This document shows, in pieces, positions 29,118-36,520 of a DNA stretch of 41,472 bases; positions within the stretch are counted from its first letter, which is position 1, and the number at the start of each line of letters is the position of its first letter. The stretch lies in NCBI RefSeq assembly GCF_000739655.1, contig NZ_BATR01000036.1:1-41472 (forward strand), read 5' to 3'. The notes under the pieces are model-generated. The model was not told where the DNA came from, made no database searches, and was given only the letters and a program-made list of their open reading frames with translations. Position numbers and translations under genes: made by a program. The stretch comes from Verrucomicrobium sp. BvORR106 (GTDB lineage Bacteria; Verrucomicrobiota; Verrucomicrobiia; Verrucomicrobiales; Verrucomicrobiaceae).

Positions 29118-29966
29118 GTGATCACCCGCTTCGCCCCCAGTCCCACCGGATGGCTGCATCTGGGCCATGCGTATGCGGCCGTGTTCGCGCATGAGGAAGC
29201 CCGCCGGGCCAATGGCCGATTCCTGGTGCGGCTGGATGATCTGGATCTCACGCGCGTGCGCCCGGCCTACGAAGAAGCCATCTTTGAAGACCTCACCTGG
29301 CTGGGGCTGACCTGGGAATCTCCGATCCGGAAGCAGAGCGACCACTTCGAGGACTATCGCGATGCCCTGCGCCGCCTGGAGGCGCTGGGGCTGCTCTACC
29401 CGTGCTTCTGCACCCGTCGCGAGATCCAGGAGGAGATCGCCCGGGCCGGACTGGCCCCCCAGGGCCCGGACGGCCCCCTCTACCCCGGCACCTGCCGCCG
29501 TCTCCCACCCGACCAGGTGGCAGAGCGCCTGGCTTCAGGGCGCGACTACGCCATGCGCCTGGACCTGACCAAGGCCCTCGACCTCGCCGGGCGGGATCTG
29601 GAGTGGCTCGACCTGAACCACGGCCGCCTGATCGCCGATCCCACGCCGCTGGGGGATGTGGTGCTCTCCCGGAAGGAGACGCCCACCAGCTACCACCTCG
29701 CGGTGGTGGTGGACGACTTTGCCCAGGAGATCACCCTGGTGACCCGTGGCGAGGACCTGCTGCCCTCCACCCACCTCCACCGGGTCCTCCAGGCACTGCT
29801 CGACCTGCCCGTCCCCACCTGGAAACACCACCGCCTCATCACGGATGAATCCGGGAAGCGCCTCGCCAAGCGGGATGACGCCCGCTCCCTGCGCTCCCTC
29901 CGCGAGGCGGGCTGGACACCGGATCAAGTCCGTGCTGCCATAGGCGTTCCTCCGCCGGAGGGTTAA
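29118..29966 (+). CDS. gluQRS: Glutamyl-queuosine tRNA(Asp) synthetase
   Basis: 282 residues from a GTG start immediately before the conserved beginning ITRFAPSPTGWLHLGHAYA. It is the GluRS catalytic domain without the anticodon-binding part. Residues: HIGH motif as HLGH (about 14-17), glutamate-binding RLDDLDLTRVRP, zinc ligands in CFCTRREIQ and YPGTCR, the DDFAQEITLVTRGEDLLPST segment, and a KMSKS counterpart KRLAKR near 255. The enzyme activates glutamate without tRNA and transfers it to the cyclopentene-diol of queuosine at position 34 of tRNA(Asp). It has full expected length. An aldo/keto reductase gene follows 44 bp later on the same strand. Confidence 0.9.
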   Translation: MITRFAPSPTGWLHLGHAYAAVFAHEEARRANGRFLVRLDDLDLTRVRPAYEEAIFEDLTWLGLTWESPIRKQSDHFEDYRDALRRLEALGLLYPCFCTRREIQEEIARAGLAPQGPDGPLYPGTCRRLPPDQVAERLASGRDYAMRLDLTKALDLAGRDLEWLDLNHGRLIADPTPLGDVVLSRKETPTSYHLAVVVDDFAQEITLVTRGEDLLPSTHLHRVLQALLDLPVPTWKHHRLITDESGKRLAKRDDARSLRSLREAGWTPDQVRAAIGVPPPEG

Positions 29967-30010
29967 TTCATCCGCGCATCCTTCTCCTTCACTCCCAGCT
30001 TCCTCCTCCC

Positions 30011-30922
30011 ATGTCCCTGCCCCGCCTCAAGCTCTCCCCGAACGGTCCCGAATTCTCCCGCCTCGTCTATGGCACCTGGAGGGTGCTGGACGATGGCTCC
30101 AGCCTGCAGGAGCTGAACCGCCGGCTCAATCGCTGTGCGGATCTGGGCATGACCACCATCGATACCGCAGAGATCTACGGTCTCTATGAGGTGGAGGAGG
30201 CTCTGGGTAAAGCCCTCGCCCTCTCCCCCGGCCTGCGGGATCGCCTGGAGATTGTCACCAAGGCGGGCATCTACGTGCCCAACAAATTCCACCCCGAACG
30301 CCGCACCGCCTTCTACAACGCCTCCGCCTCCCGCTTGATCAAGAGCCTGGAGAAGTCCCTCCGGTTCCTCGGCACTGATCGCGTGGACCTCTTCCTGGTG
30401 CACCGCCCCGACTGGCTGACCAGTGCGGATGACACCGCCTCCGGCCTCAACCAACTGGTGCGCGATGGCAAGATCGCGAGCGCTGGGGTGTCGAACTACA
30501 GCGTCACCCAGTATGACCTGCTCAACAGCCGCCTGGATCAGCCCTTGGTGACGAATCAGGTGGAATTCCACCTCCTGCACATGGATCCCGTCTATGACGG
30601 CGTGTTTGACCAGTGCCAGAAGCTGCAAGTCCGCCCCATGGCCTGGAGCCCGCTCGCTGGGGGCCGCCTCTTTGACGCAACCAACGAAGCCGCCCGTCGC
30701 CTGGCTGCGGAGGCTGCGCGTCTGGCCAACAAGTATGACGGGGCCACGCTGGAGCAGCTTGCCTACGCCTGGATCCTGGCCCACCCGGCCCAGGCGCTGC
30801 CGGTGATCGGCACGAACAAGGTGGAAAGAATCGAGAGCGCCGCCCAATCCTCCCGCATCCAGTTGGAGCGTGAAGACTGGTACTCCCTCTGGGAGGCGGC
30901 CAAGGGCCATAAGATCCCATGA
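30011..30922 (+). CDS. Aldo/keto reductase (YdhF-like)
   Basis: A 303-residue TIM-barrel NADPH-dependent oxidoreductase. The catalytic tetrad is intact: Asp51 and Tyr56 in TTIDTAEIYG, Lys84 in IVTKAGIY, and His131 in LFLVHRPDW. GVSNYSVTQYDLL and the C-terminal LPVIGTNKVERIESAA cofactor-binding stretch are typical of the family. Length and motif order are closest to the E. coli YdhF group. The physiological substrate is not known; members reduce aldehydes or ketones. It is soluble with no signal peptide and starts 44 bp after gluQRS, perhaps in one transcript. Confidence 0.9.
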   Translation: MSLPRLKLSPNGPEFSRLVYGTWRVLDDGSSLQELNRRLNRCADLGMTTIDTAEIYGLYEVEEALGKALALSPGLRDRLEIVTKAGIYVPNKFHPERRTAFYNASASRLIKSLEKSLRFLGTDRVDLFLVHRPDWLTSADDTASGLNQLVRDGKIASAGVSNYSVTQYDLLNSRLDQPLVTNQVEFHLLHMDPVYDGVFDQCQKLQVRPMAWSPLAGGRLFDATNEAARRLAAEAARLANKYDGATLEQLAYAWILAHPAQALPVIGTNKVERIESAAQSSRIQLEREDWYSLWEAAKGHKIP

Positions 30923-30988
30923 TGGGCCGCTCGTCCTTATTCACTTGAAGCATCCCGGCTTTGCGGCACTCATGTGCCTTCCCCCATC

Positions 30989-32254
30989 ATGCCTGCTCGT
31001 GTTGCTGTCGTCATCCCCTGTTACAATCACGGTCGCTTCGTAGGCGGAGCCATCGATTCCGTCCTGGCCCAGACGCGCAAGCCCGACCGCATCCTGGTGA
31101 TCGATGACGGCTCCACGGACAACTCCGTGGAGGTGCTCAAGGCCTACGAGAGCAAGGGCATCGAGCTCTGGACGCGGGAAAACCGCGGCGCGCACAACAC
31201 CATCAATGAGCTGGTGGACCGCGCCGCGACGGACTGCGAGTACGTGAGCATCTTGAACTCTGACGACCGGTACCTGCCGCAGCGCATCGAGCTCTGCCTG
31301 GAACTGGCCACGCAAAACCCGGTGAAGTGCGTGTTTTGCACCGGCCTGCGGGTGATCGATGCCGAAGGTGCGGTCATGCCGGAGGACGCCCCGCGCGCCC
31401 GGTGGTTCCACGGTGCCTGGAGCCTGGGCAAGCAGGAGGGCATTTCCATGGCAGAGTGGTTTGGCCAGGCGAACTTCGTGGCCACTACCACCAACGTCTT
31501 TGCCCGGGCGACCTACCTGCAGCAGTACCCCTTCCGCCCCTACCGGTTCAATCACGACTACTTCTTCCTCGCCACCGCCGCGCTGGAGAACCAGATCGCC
31601 GTGCGGCCTGAGGTGCTCCTGGAGTACCGGGTTCATGGCAGCAACACCATCGCCACCAAGCCGGAGCCGCTCATCAAGGAGATGGTGCGCATGCAGCTCG
31701 ATCTCTACAAGGAGCACGCCGAGGCCTTCATGACCCAGCCGGAGATGCGCAAGCGCTTCTTCCAGTTCGCCCGCGCCTCCTGGGACAACATCAGCAGCTT
31801 CCACGCTGGCTTGCTCCAGCTTGCCCTCGCCCGCCTGGCCACCCTGGCCTCCGAGCAGGAGTTGGAGGCCATCGCCGCCAGTCTGGAAGGGCCGGAGCTC
31901 GACGAGTTCCCCAACAAGATCCTCGCCGGGTCCTACGACGGCAAAACGCCCCTCATCTCCGGTGGATTGCTCAATGACCGCCTGGAGACCCTGCGGGCTG
32001 AGCACGACCAGTGCAAAAAGGACCGCGAGGCACTGGACCAACTCGCCCGCGCCCGTCAGAAGCTCCTCTCCTCCAAGTGGCTCCGCCTCGGTCTGCTGCT
32101 CGGCCAGCTCGGCCCCCTCACCGGGAACGAGGGCAAACGCCCGGCTGACAAGTGGCAGAACTTCAAAGACGCCTGCGCCGCCAGCAAATGGGTGAAGATC
32201 GGTGCCACCCTCCGCTCCAAGAGTGCGCGGGCCCTGCGCGATACGAAGGATTGA
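30989..32254 (+). CDS. Family 2 glycosyltransferase
   Basis: 421 residues from the ATG at 30989 (MPARVAVVIPCYNHGRFVGG); a GTG five codons upstream is possible. The GT-A nucleotide-sugar-binding domain (about 1-220) has VIPCYNHGRF at the start, the first Asp pair in VIDDGSTDNS (Asp39/Asp40) and the DXD-like metal motif ILNSDDRYLP (Asp92/Asp93). The C-terminal 200 residues are helical, with a probable coiled coil (RLETLRAEHDQCKKDREALDQ is part of it) and no transmembrane helix. It would transfer a sugar from a nucleotide donor, perhaps for surface polysaccharide or protein glycosylation. No polysaccharide cluster is nearby. Confidence 0.87.
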   Translation: MPARVAVVIPCYNHGRFVGGAIDSVLAQTRKPDRILVIDDGSTDNSVEVLKAYESKGIELWTRENRGAHNTINELVDRAATDCEYVSILNSDDRYLPQRIELCLELATQNPVKCVFCTGLRVIDAEGAVMPEDAPRARWFHGAWSLGKQEGISMAEWFGQANFVATTTNVFARATYLQQYPFRPYRFNHDYFFLATAALENQIAVRPEVLLEYRVHGSNTIATKPEPLIKEMVRMQLDLYKEHAEAFMTQPEMRKRFFQFARASWDNISSFHAGLLQLALARLATLASEQELEAIAASLEGPELDEFPNKILAGSYDGKTPLISGGLLNDRLETLRAEHDQCKKDREALDQLARARQKLLSSKWLRLGLLLGQLGPLTGNEGKRPADKWQNFKDACAASKWVKIGATLRSKSARALRDTKD

Positions 32255-32316
32255 CGCTGCGGCGCACCGCCGGGATTGGGATCGACAAAACCTGACGTTT
32301 CCGCAACCATGCGGGA

Positions 32317-34116
32317 ATGCCCCCCCTCTGGCCACGCCTGCTTCACATCGCTTTGCTTTCCGCAGGGATGATCGCCTCTCCGGCGGTCGCCGAGAAGCCA
32401 GCTCCCGCTGATTCACCTGCCCTGCCCGCCTGGAGATCCTGGCTCCACTCCGGTCCACCCATGCTGGAGTCAGATAATCAGACCCTGCGGGCGAATTTCA
32501 AAGCCTTGCCCCCCGCGGAGCGGGCTGACGCAGCCCGGTACATCTTCGATACCTGGGATGTGAAGCACTCGACAGAGGTGTACTACCTCATCGAGGATGT
32601 TGACCTGTCCTTCCCCAAGCTCGTCACTCAATGGGCGGAGAAAGACTTCGAGACCGTGTTCCGCCGCGCCGAGGAGTGGGAGGGATTTCACGGCAATGTT
32701 CTCCGCATCGCTCTGGTGAGACAGATGGGAGAACGCAACCCGCTGGAAGCAGCCCGCTTCATGCGGACGAGGCTCAATCCCATGAGCAAGCAGTACTATT
32801 ACTACGTGACGGTCGAGGGCCTCGTGCCAACGCTGGCCAACAAGCCCATGTCGGAAGTCATGCCTGCCCTCGCCAGCATCGCATCGGGACAGTATGGGCT
32901 GGATGAGTTTCGCTGGCTGGATTCCTCCTCGTACCTCCTCGGTGGCGGAAGGCCCTGGAACTCCCCCAACCTGGACGCCGACTGGAGTTTCGTACTTTCC
33001 CAGAACCCTGGCCCGTTGAGAACCTTCATGCTCCACACCGTTCTGCATCGGAAGCTTGAGAAGGACTTTGTCTCGGCGATCAAGACAGACCTTGGCCAGG
33101 AGGACATACCGGCCTCGCTCCTGCAAAAAAGCATGGCGGCGACCGCTCCGAAAGACCCGATGGAAGTGCTCACCCTGTTCCCAGACGCGAACCTGCTTCT
33201 GCTGGAAGCCTGGGTGGAGTCCCTGATCCAGAGCAAGAAAGCTCCCGACTGGCCTCAGTGGGCGGAAAGCGTGCTCAAGCTGGAGCCGGCCGCCAGACGC
33301 AACCGGGCAGTGGCCAAGTTCACCCGGATCCGCCTGCTCCATGATGAATTCCCCGCCCGTCAATGGGCTGCCACCCTGGCGGATCCTGATGCTCGCCGTC
33401 TGGCCGAGGAACAGGTGCAGGTCAGTGAGATCATCCACCAATCCACCGAGAACTGGGGCAAGGCCCGTGCAGCCGCCAGCGCGCTGACCGATGCGGATGC
33501 ACGCCGGCGGGCGCTGGAAGGAGTCTTCAAGGCGGGCACCCATTTTACACTGAAAGAGATCACTGCCGAAGCCCAGGACAGCGTTTCAGACCTGCGGGAA
33601 ATGGACGCCCTGCTGGATGCATGGACGCTGGGCGAGTTCACGCTGGCCGCCCGGGAAAAACACCGGCAGAATGAGTTGTTTCCTCTCCTTCTCACCATGA
33701 GAAGGCCCGGCGTCCGGCAAACAATGACCGTGGAGTACACGCACATCGGGCGCTTCATTGGTTTTGACGCCATTCGGGAGGCCATTCAAAACACTGCGCT
33801 CCACGCGGCAGAGAAGCAGCTTCTGCTTCAGCGTGTCTCCACCGACGAGGTGGACGGACTGATTGACGGCTTTCATCCGGACGACGTTGTCGGCGGGGCC
33901 AAGACCGCGATGGACGCCTCCCTGCGCATTGAGGATCCTGATCAGCGCTTCGTCCAGCAGCGGGGTATCGTGCACCATGCCGTGATGGACAACGTGCAGG
34001 AAGCGAAACACCAGGTGGAGGCGGCCCATGTGGATGCAGAAACGAAAGCCCGCCTCATGAAGGAATGGGAGCGGGTCTCCAGATGGTATCGGGCACAGGA
34101 TGAGAAGGCCGAATGA
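32317..34116 (+). CDS. Large secreted helical protein of unknown function
   Basis: 599 residues. The N-terminus MPPLWPRLLHIALLSAGMIA followed by SPAVAEK is a signal peptide. The mature part is almost entirely alpha-helical, with loosely repeated 30-40 residue units (for example ERADAARYIFDTWD, RNPLEAARFMRTRLN, NWGKARAAASALTDADARRRALEGVFKAG), resembling the HEAT/TPR-like repeat proteins common in Verrucomicrobia. There are no cysteines or catalytic motifs that I can assign. The stop codon overlaps the ATG of a short downstream fragment (ATGA), and that fragment looks like the start of a related gene. Confidence 0.7.
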   Translation: MPPLWPRLLHIALLSAGMIASPAVAEKPAPADSPALPAWRSWLHSGPPMLESDNQTLRANFKALPPAERADAARYIFDTWDVKHSTEVYYLIEDVDLSFPKLVTQWAEKDFETVFRRAEEWEGFHGNVLRIALVRQMGERNPLEAARFMRTRLNPMSKQYYYYVTVEGLVPTLANKPMSEVMPALASIASGQYGLDEFRWLDSSSYLLGGGRPWNSPNLDADWSFVLSQNPGPLRTFMLHTVLHRKLEKDFVSAIKTDLGQEDIPASLLQKSMAATAPKDPMEVLTLFPDANLLLLEAWVESLIQSKKAPDWPQWAESVLKLEPAARRNRAVAKFTRIRLLHDEFPARQWAATLADPDARRLAEEQVQVSEIIHQSTENWGKARAAASALTDADARRRALEGVFKAGTHFTLKEITAEAQDSVSDLREMDALLDAWTLGEFTLAAREKHRQNELFPLLLTMRRPGVRQTMTVEYTHIGRFIGFDAIREAIQNTALHAAEKQLLLQRVSTDEVDGLIDGFHPDDVVGGAKTAMDASLRIEDPDQRFVQQRGIVHHAVMDNVQEAKHQVEAAHVDAETKARLMKEWERVSRWYRAQDEKAE

Positions 34117-34250
34117 ATTCTCCACGGCCGCTTTGGGTGATGAGTTTCCTGGCACCCCTGGTCATAGTGTGGGTGGAGCGGAGCCACGCTGCAGACCAAG
34201 GGCCTGTAGTGAACGACGTTCCGAGCTGGAAATCCTGGCTTCCGTTAGCT
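34113..34250 (+). pseudogene. Truncated paralogue of the upstream secreted protein, ended by repeats
   Basis: The ATG overlaps the stop of the preceding gene (ATGA), as in a translationally coupled pair. About 46 codons look real: a signal peptide (MSFLAPLVIVWVERSHA) and a mature start DVPSWKSWLPL that matches LPAWRSWLHSG of the upstream protein in sequence and position. From about 34250 the DNA is repeat family B and then the family C hairpin. The frame runs to 34367 only by chance (QPDYA/TTPAAAAESS-type repeat translation). The simplest reading is a second copy cut off by repeat insertion or by a deletion bounded by repeats. Confidence 0.55.
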
Positions 34251-34310
34251 CTCTCCGCTCCCAAGGCCGGTTGGCACAACCGGACTACGCCCGCAGCGGC
34301 AGCTGAAAGT
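34250..34310 (-). repeat. Repeat family B copy (reverse)
   Basis: On the minus strand this reads CTTTCAGCTGCCGC, then GCGTAGTCCGG and the hairpin CCGGTTGTGCCAACCGG, as in the copy at 6421-6465. It directly follows the truncated coding fragment and leads into the family C hairpin. Confidence 0.7.
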
Positions 34311-34381
34311 AGTCACAGAGCTTTAGCTCGGTATTGGAAGACATGGCTAGCACGACTGACGAGCTAAAGCTCTGTGACTAC
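34309..34381. repeat. Repeat family C long hairpin, perfect arms
   Basis: Perfect 22-bp inverted arms (34309-34330 and 34360-34381) with core CAGAGCTTTAGCTCG, a 29-nt loop and the same sequence family as 11400-11470. It lies between convergent genes and may act as a two-way transcription barrier. Confidence 0.8.
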
Positions 34382-34420
34382 TTTGCCCGACCGCTCCGCT
34401 CATCACCCTCGCCCGTGCGT

Positions 34421-34460
34421 GAGCTCAGGTCTTACGTCTTGTGTCTCCCGCGCAGCGGGC
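34421..34460 (-). repeat. Repeat family A copy overlapping the 3' end of rtcR
   Basis: On the minus strand it reads GCGGGAGACACAAGACGTAA then GACCTGAGCTC, preceded by a CCCGC/GCGGG mini-hairpin. It spans the rtcR stop codon (34425-34427) and encodes its last residues. Confidence 0.7.
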
Positions 34461-36062
34461 CCAACTCAACTCAAACCGCGCCAGATACTTCTTCAAGCGA
34501 TCGGCGTCATTGGACTTTGCCTTCGATTTCCGCGACACCGTGAAGAGCTTCCGCCCCGCATCCGACAACGAAACGGAGTCCCGGCATACCTGCACCACAT
34601 GCTCCAGTTGCACGAGGTCAAAGGGGTCGATCTCCGCGCAGGCCTCTTCACCCAACAGGGAAGGCAGGAGTTTGCAAGGCACAGTCGTCTCCCCCTCCTC
34701 CCCAGGGCGCAGCCAGGCGTCCTTCAGACGACCGATCTCAGCCTCCACACACTCCTCGGTGATGCGACCTCGCGGTGCCAGGGTGGCCAGGCGGGTCACC
34801 GCCGCGTTGAGATCGCGGAAGTTCGCACTCCATCTGGCCTCGGCGCTCAGGGCGAACTTGAGAAACCGGTCGCGCGCCTCCTTGTTGAATCGCACTTGCT
34901 TGCGCTGGCCGCGGGACAGGCGCTCCAGCTCGTAGTCGAGGTTGGGCCCGATGTCCTCCCGCCGCTCTGCCAGCCCCGGCAGGGCAAAGGTCCAGAGGTT
35001 GATGCGGGCCAGGAGGTCCTCACGGAAAGTTCCTCGAACCACCTCTGCCCGCAGGTCGCGGTTCGTGCCCGCGATGAGCTGGAAGTCGCTGCGCACCGGC
35101 TTGTCCGAGCCCAGCGGGAGGAAGGTCTTGTCCTCCACCGCACGCAGCAGCATGGCCTGCTCATCCGCGCCCAGTTCCCCGATTTCATCCAGAAAAATGA
35201 GCCCCTTGTCCGCCTCCTTGAGCAGGCCGGGACGGTCCGTTTGAGCTCCGGTAAAGGACCCCTTGCGATGGCCAAAGAGAGCGGACATGGCCTGATCCCC
35301 GCGCAGGGTGGCGCAGTTGACTTCCACGAACCTTCCCGCCAGCCCGGAGCGCTGCTGCCGCAGTTCATAGATGCGGCTGGCCAGCAGGGACTTGCCCGCC
35401 CCGGTCGGACCGGTGAGCAACATCGGGTGCGAGGAATTGACCGCCACCTGCTCGATCTGTCCGATGAGCCGGTTGAACGCCGGGTTGCGTGTGGCGATGC
35501 CGCTCTTAAGGAAATCCAACGTCTGCTCCTGCTCCTGGGCGAAGCGCGTGGCAATGCGGTCGTACTTGGAGAGGTCCAGATCGATGATCGAGTACTCGCC
35601 CGCCGGAGTGTCCCCGCGGTTCGTCCCCCTCGGAGGCGAGCTCTGCAGAATGCGCGCCGGCAGATACCGGGCCTCATTGAGCAGGTACCAGCAGATCTGC
35701 GCCACGTGCGTGCCCGTGGTGAGATGAATGAGGTAGTCCTCCGCCTCGGCATCAAAAGGATAGGCCCGCACCCAGTCATAGAGCGCCTCATATACCTCCT
35801 GAAAGTCCCAGGGATCCCGCACGGGCATCGGCACCAGGTTCACCTGCGTCTCCGGGGAGCAAGTTCTCATGTCCGCCATCACCTCCCTGGCCAGCGGCTC
35901 ATGTCGGGGATCGAAGATCAGCTCGAACCGGCTCACCAGCAGATCCTCATGCTGGCACAGACCGACCGTCGGACGCCACCTCGACCAGCGCTCCGGACCC
36001 CGAGCGCGGTCCAGTTGGACGCCAATAAAGCCAATGACAACGGTTGGGCGATGAGCAGACAC
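34425..36062 (-). CDS. rtcR: RtcR, sigma54-dependent activator of the RNA repair operon
   Basis: 545 residues from the GTG at 36062 (VSAHRPTVVIGFIGVQLD), which aligns with the start of E. coli RtcR; the frame stays open upstream but shows no family similarity. The N-terminal CARF-like sensor (about 1-180) has RWSRWRPTVGLCQ, DPWDFQEVYEAL and DYLIHLTTGTHVAQICWYLL. The AAA+ domain has Walker A GPTGAGKS, the sigma54-contact loop GSFTGA (GAFTGA in the E. coli protein), Walker B LIFLDEIGELG and the arginine-finger region. The C-terminal helix-turn-helix ends NDADRLKKYLARFELSW. The last eight residues (AGDTRRKT) are encoded by an invading repeat. It is divergent from the SPFH-Ro60-rtcBA operon, which it should activate. 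Confidence 0.95.
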   Translation of the reverse strand: MSAHRPTVVIGFIGVQLDRARGPERWSRWRPTVGLCQHEDLLVSRFELIFDPRHEPLAREVMADMRTCSPETQVNLVPMPVRDPWDFQEVYEALYDWVRAYPFDAEAEDYLIHLTTGTHVAQICWYLLNEARYLPARILQSSPPRGTNRGDTPAGEYSIIDLDLSKYDRIATRFAQEQEQTLDFLKSGIATRNPAFNRLIGQIEQVAVNSSHPMLLTGPTGAGKSLLASRIYELRQQRSGLAGRFVEVNCATLRGDQAMSALFGHRKGSFTGAQTDRPGLLKEADKGLIFLDEIGELGADEQAMLLRAVEDKTFLPLGSDKPVRSDFQLIAGTNRDLRAEVVRGTFREDLLARINLWTFALPGLAERREDIGPNLDYELERLSRGQRKQVRFNKEARDRFLKFALSAEARWSANFRDLNAAVTRLATLAPRGRITEECVEAEIGRLKDAWLRPGEEGETTVPCKLLPSLLGEEACAEIDPFDLVQLEHVVQVCRDSVSLSDAGRKLFTVSRKSKAKSNDADRLKKYLARFELSWARCAGDTRRKT

Positions 36063-36071
36063 GATGTCTGG

Positions 36072-36093
36072 ATATACTCTTATCCCAGTATAT
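36072..36093. promoter_or_regulatory. Perfect palindrome, candidate RtcR binding site
   Basis: ATATACT and AGTATAT form a perfect 7-bp inverted repeat with an 8-nt spacer, about 125 bp upstream of the sigma54 promoter and 10 bp from the rtcR start codon. Position and symmetry suit an enhancer-binding protein that also controls itself. No other copy was seen in the region. Confidence 0.5.
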
Positions 36094-36207
36094 AAACAAG
36101 ATTGGATTTTCTCGGTAGGCCAAAACGGGCCTGAAAAATAATTGTGCGCTTTCTTCCCTAGTGAAATCAAGGGTTCCAGCGCGTTGAGGGGTCCAGTTGG
36201 CACGACT

Positions 36208-36223
36208 TGGCACGCTCCTGGCA
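36208..36223 (+). promoter_or_regulatory. Sigma54 (-24/-12) promoter of the Ro60/rtc operon
   Basis: TGGCACG-CTCC-TGGCA matches the consensus TGGCACG-N4-TTGCA with one difference and the correct GG to GC spacing. It faces the SPFH gene; transcription would begin near 36233. A second TTGGCACG lies 9 bases upstream (36198). The sigma54-dependent RtcR encoded divergently supports the call. Confidence 0.75.
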
Positions 36224-36520
36224 ATAGGAAGACACAACCCCAACGCTTCACGCAGACTCCGCGGCAATCGCCAACGAAGACGCACATCGGAGCTGAAGGG
36301 TACCAACTTGAAACTGGAGGGGAGCGATCCCCACCTGCCTCATCCGCAAGCCTGCTGAAGTTCCTCCGGGAATAGAAGCAGCGGCCCGGTGCCCTGCAGG
36401 ACGGTTCAGGCCCCTTTGGAAGTCCCAAAGGTCAGCCGGACCGCCCTCCGCACCAAGCCGCGGCCTCTGCGGGTGAGGCACTTCAAAATACTCCGCATCT
36501 TCCCTTTCTCTCAAACTCCC

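Larger units (their letters stand above)
36063..36520. promoter_or_regulatory. Divergent control region between rtcR and the Ro60/rtc operon
   Basis: These 458 bp hold a palindrome next to the rtcR start (36072-36093) and a sigma54 promoter facing the operon (36208-36223). A leader of roughly 285 nt would precede the SPFH gene. On the minus strand TATACT (36092-36087) could be an rtcR -10 box overlapping the palindrome, with only a weak -35. I see no other gene in it. Confidence 0.6.

Noticed and set aside
30941-32458. 505-codon minus-strand frame over the glycosyltransferase gene
   Set aside because: Shadow of the GT2 gene, which has intact family motifs on the plus strand.
36063-36428. Extended N-terminus of RtcR from an upstream ATG
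   Set aside because: The extra 122 codons show no similarity to RtcR and would overlap the sigma54 promoter and palindrome; the GTG at 36062 matches the family start.
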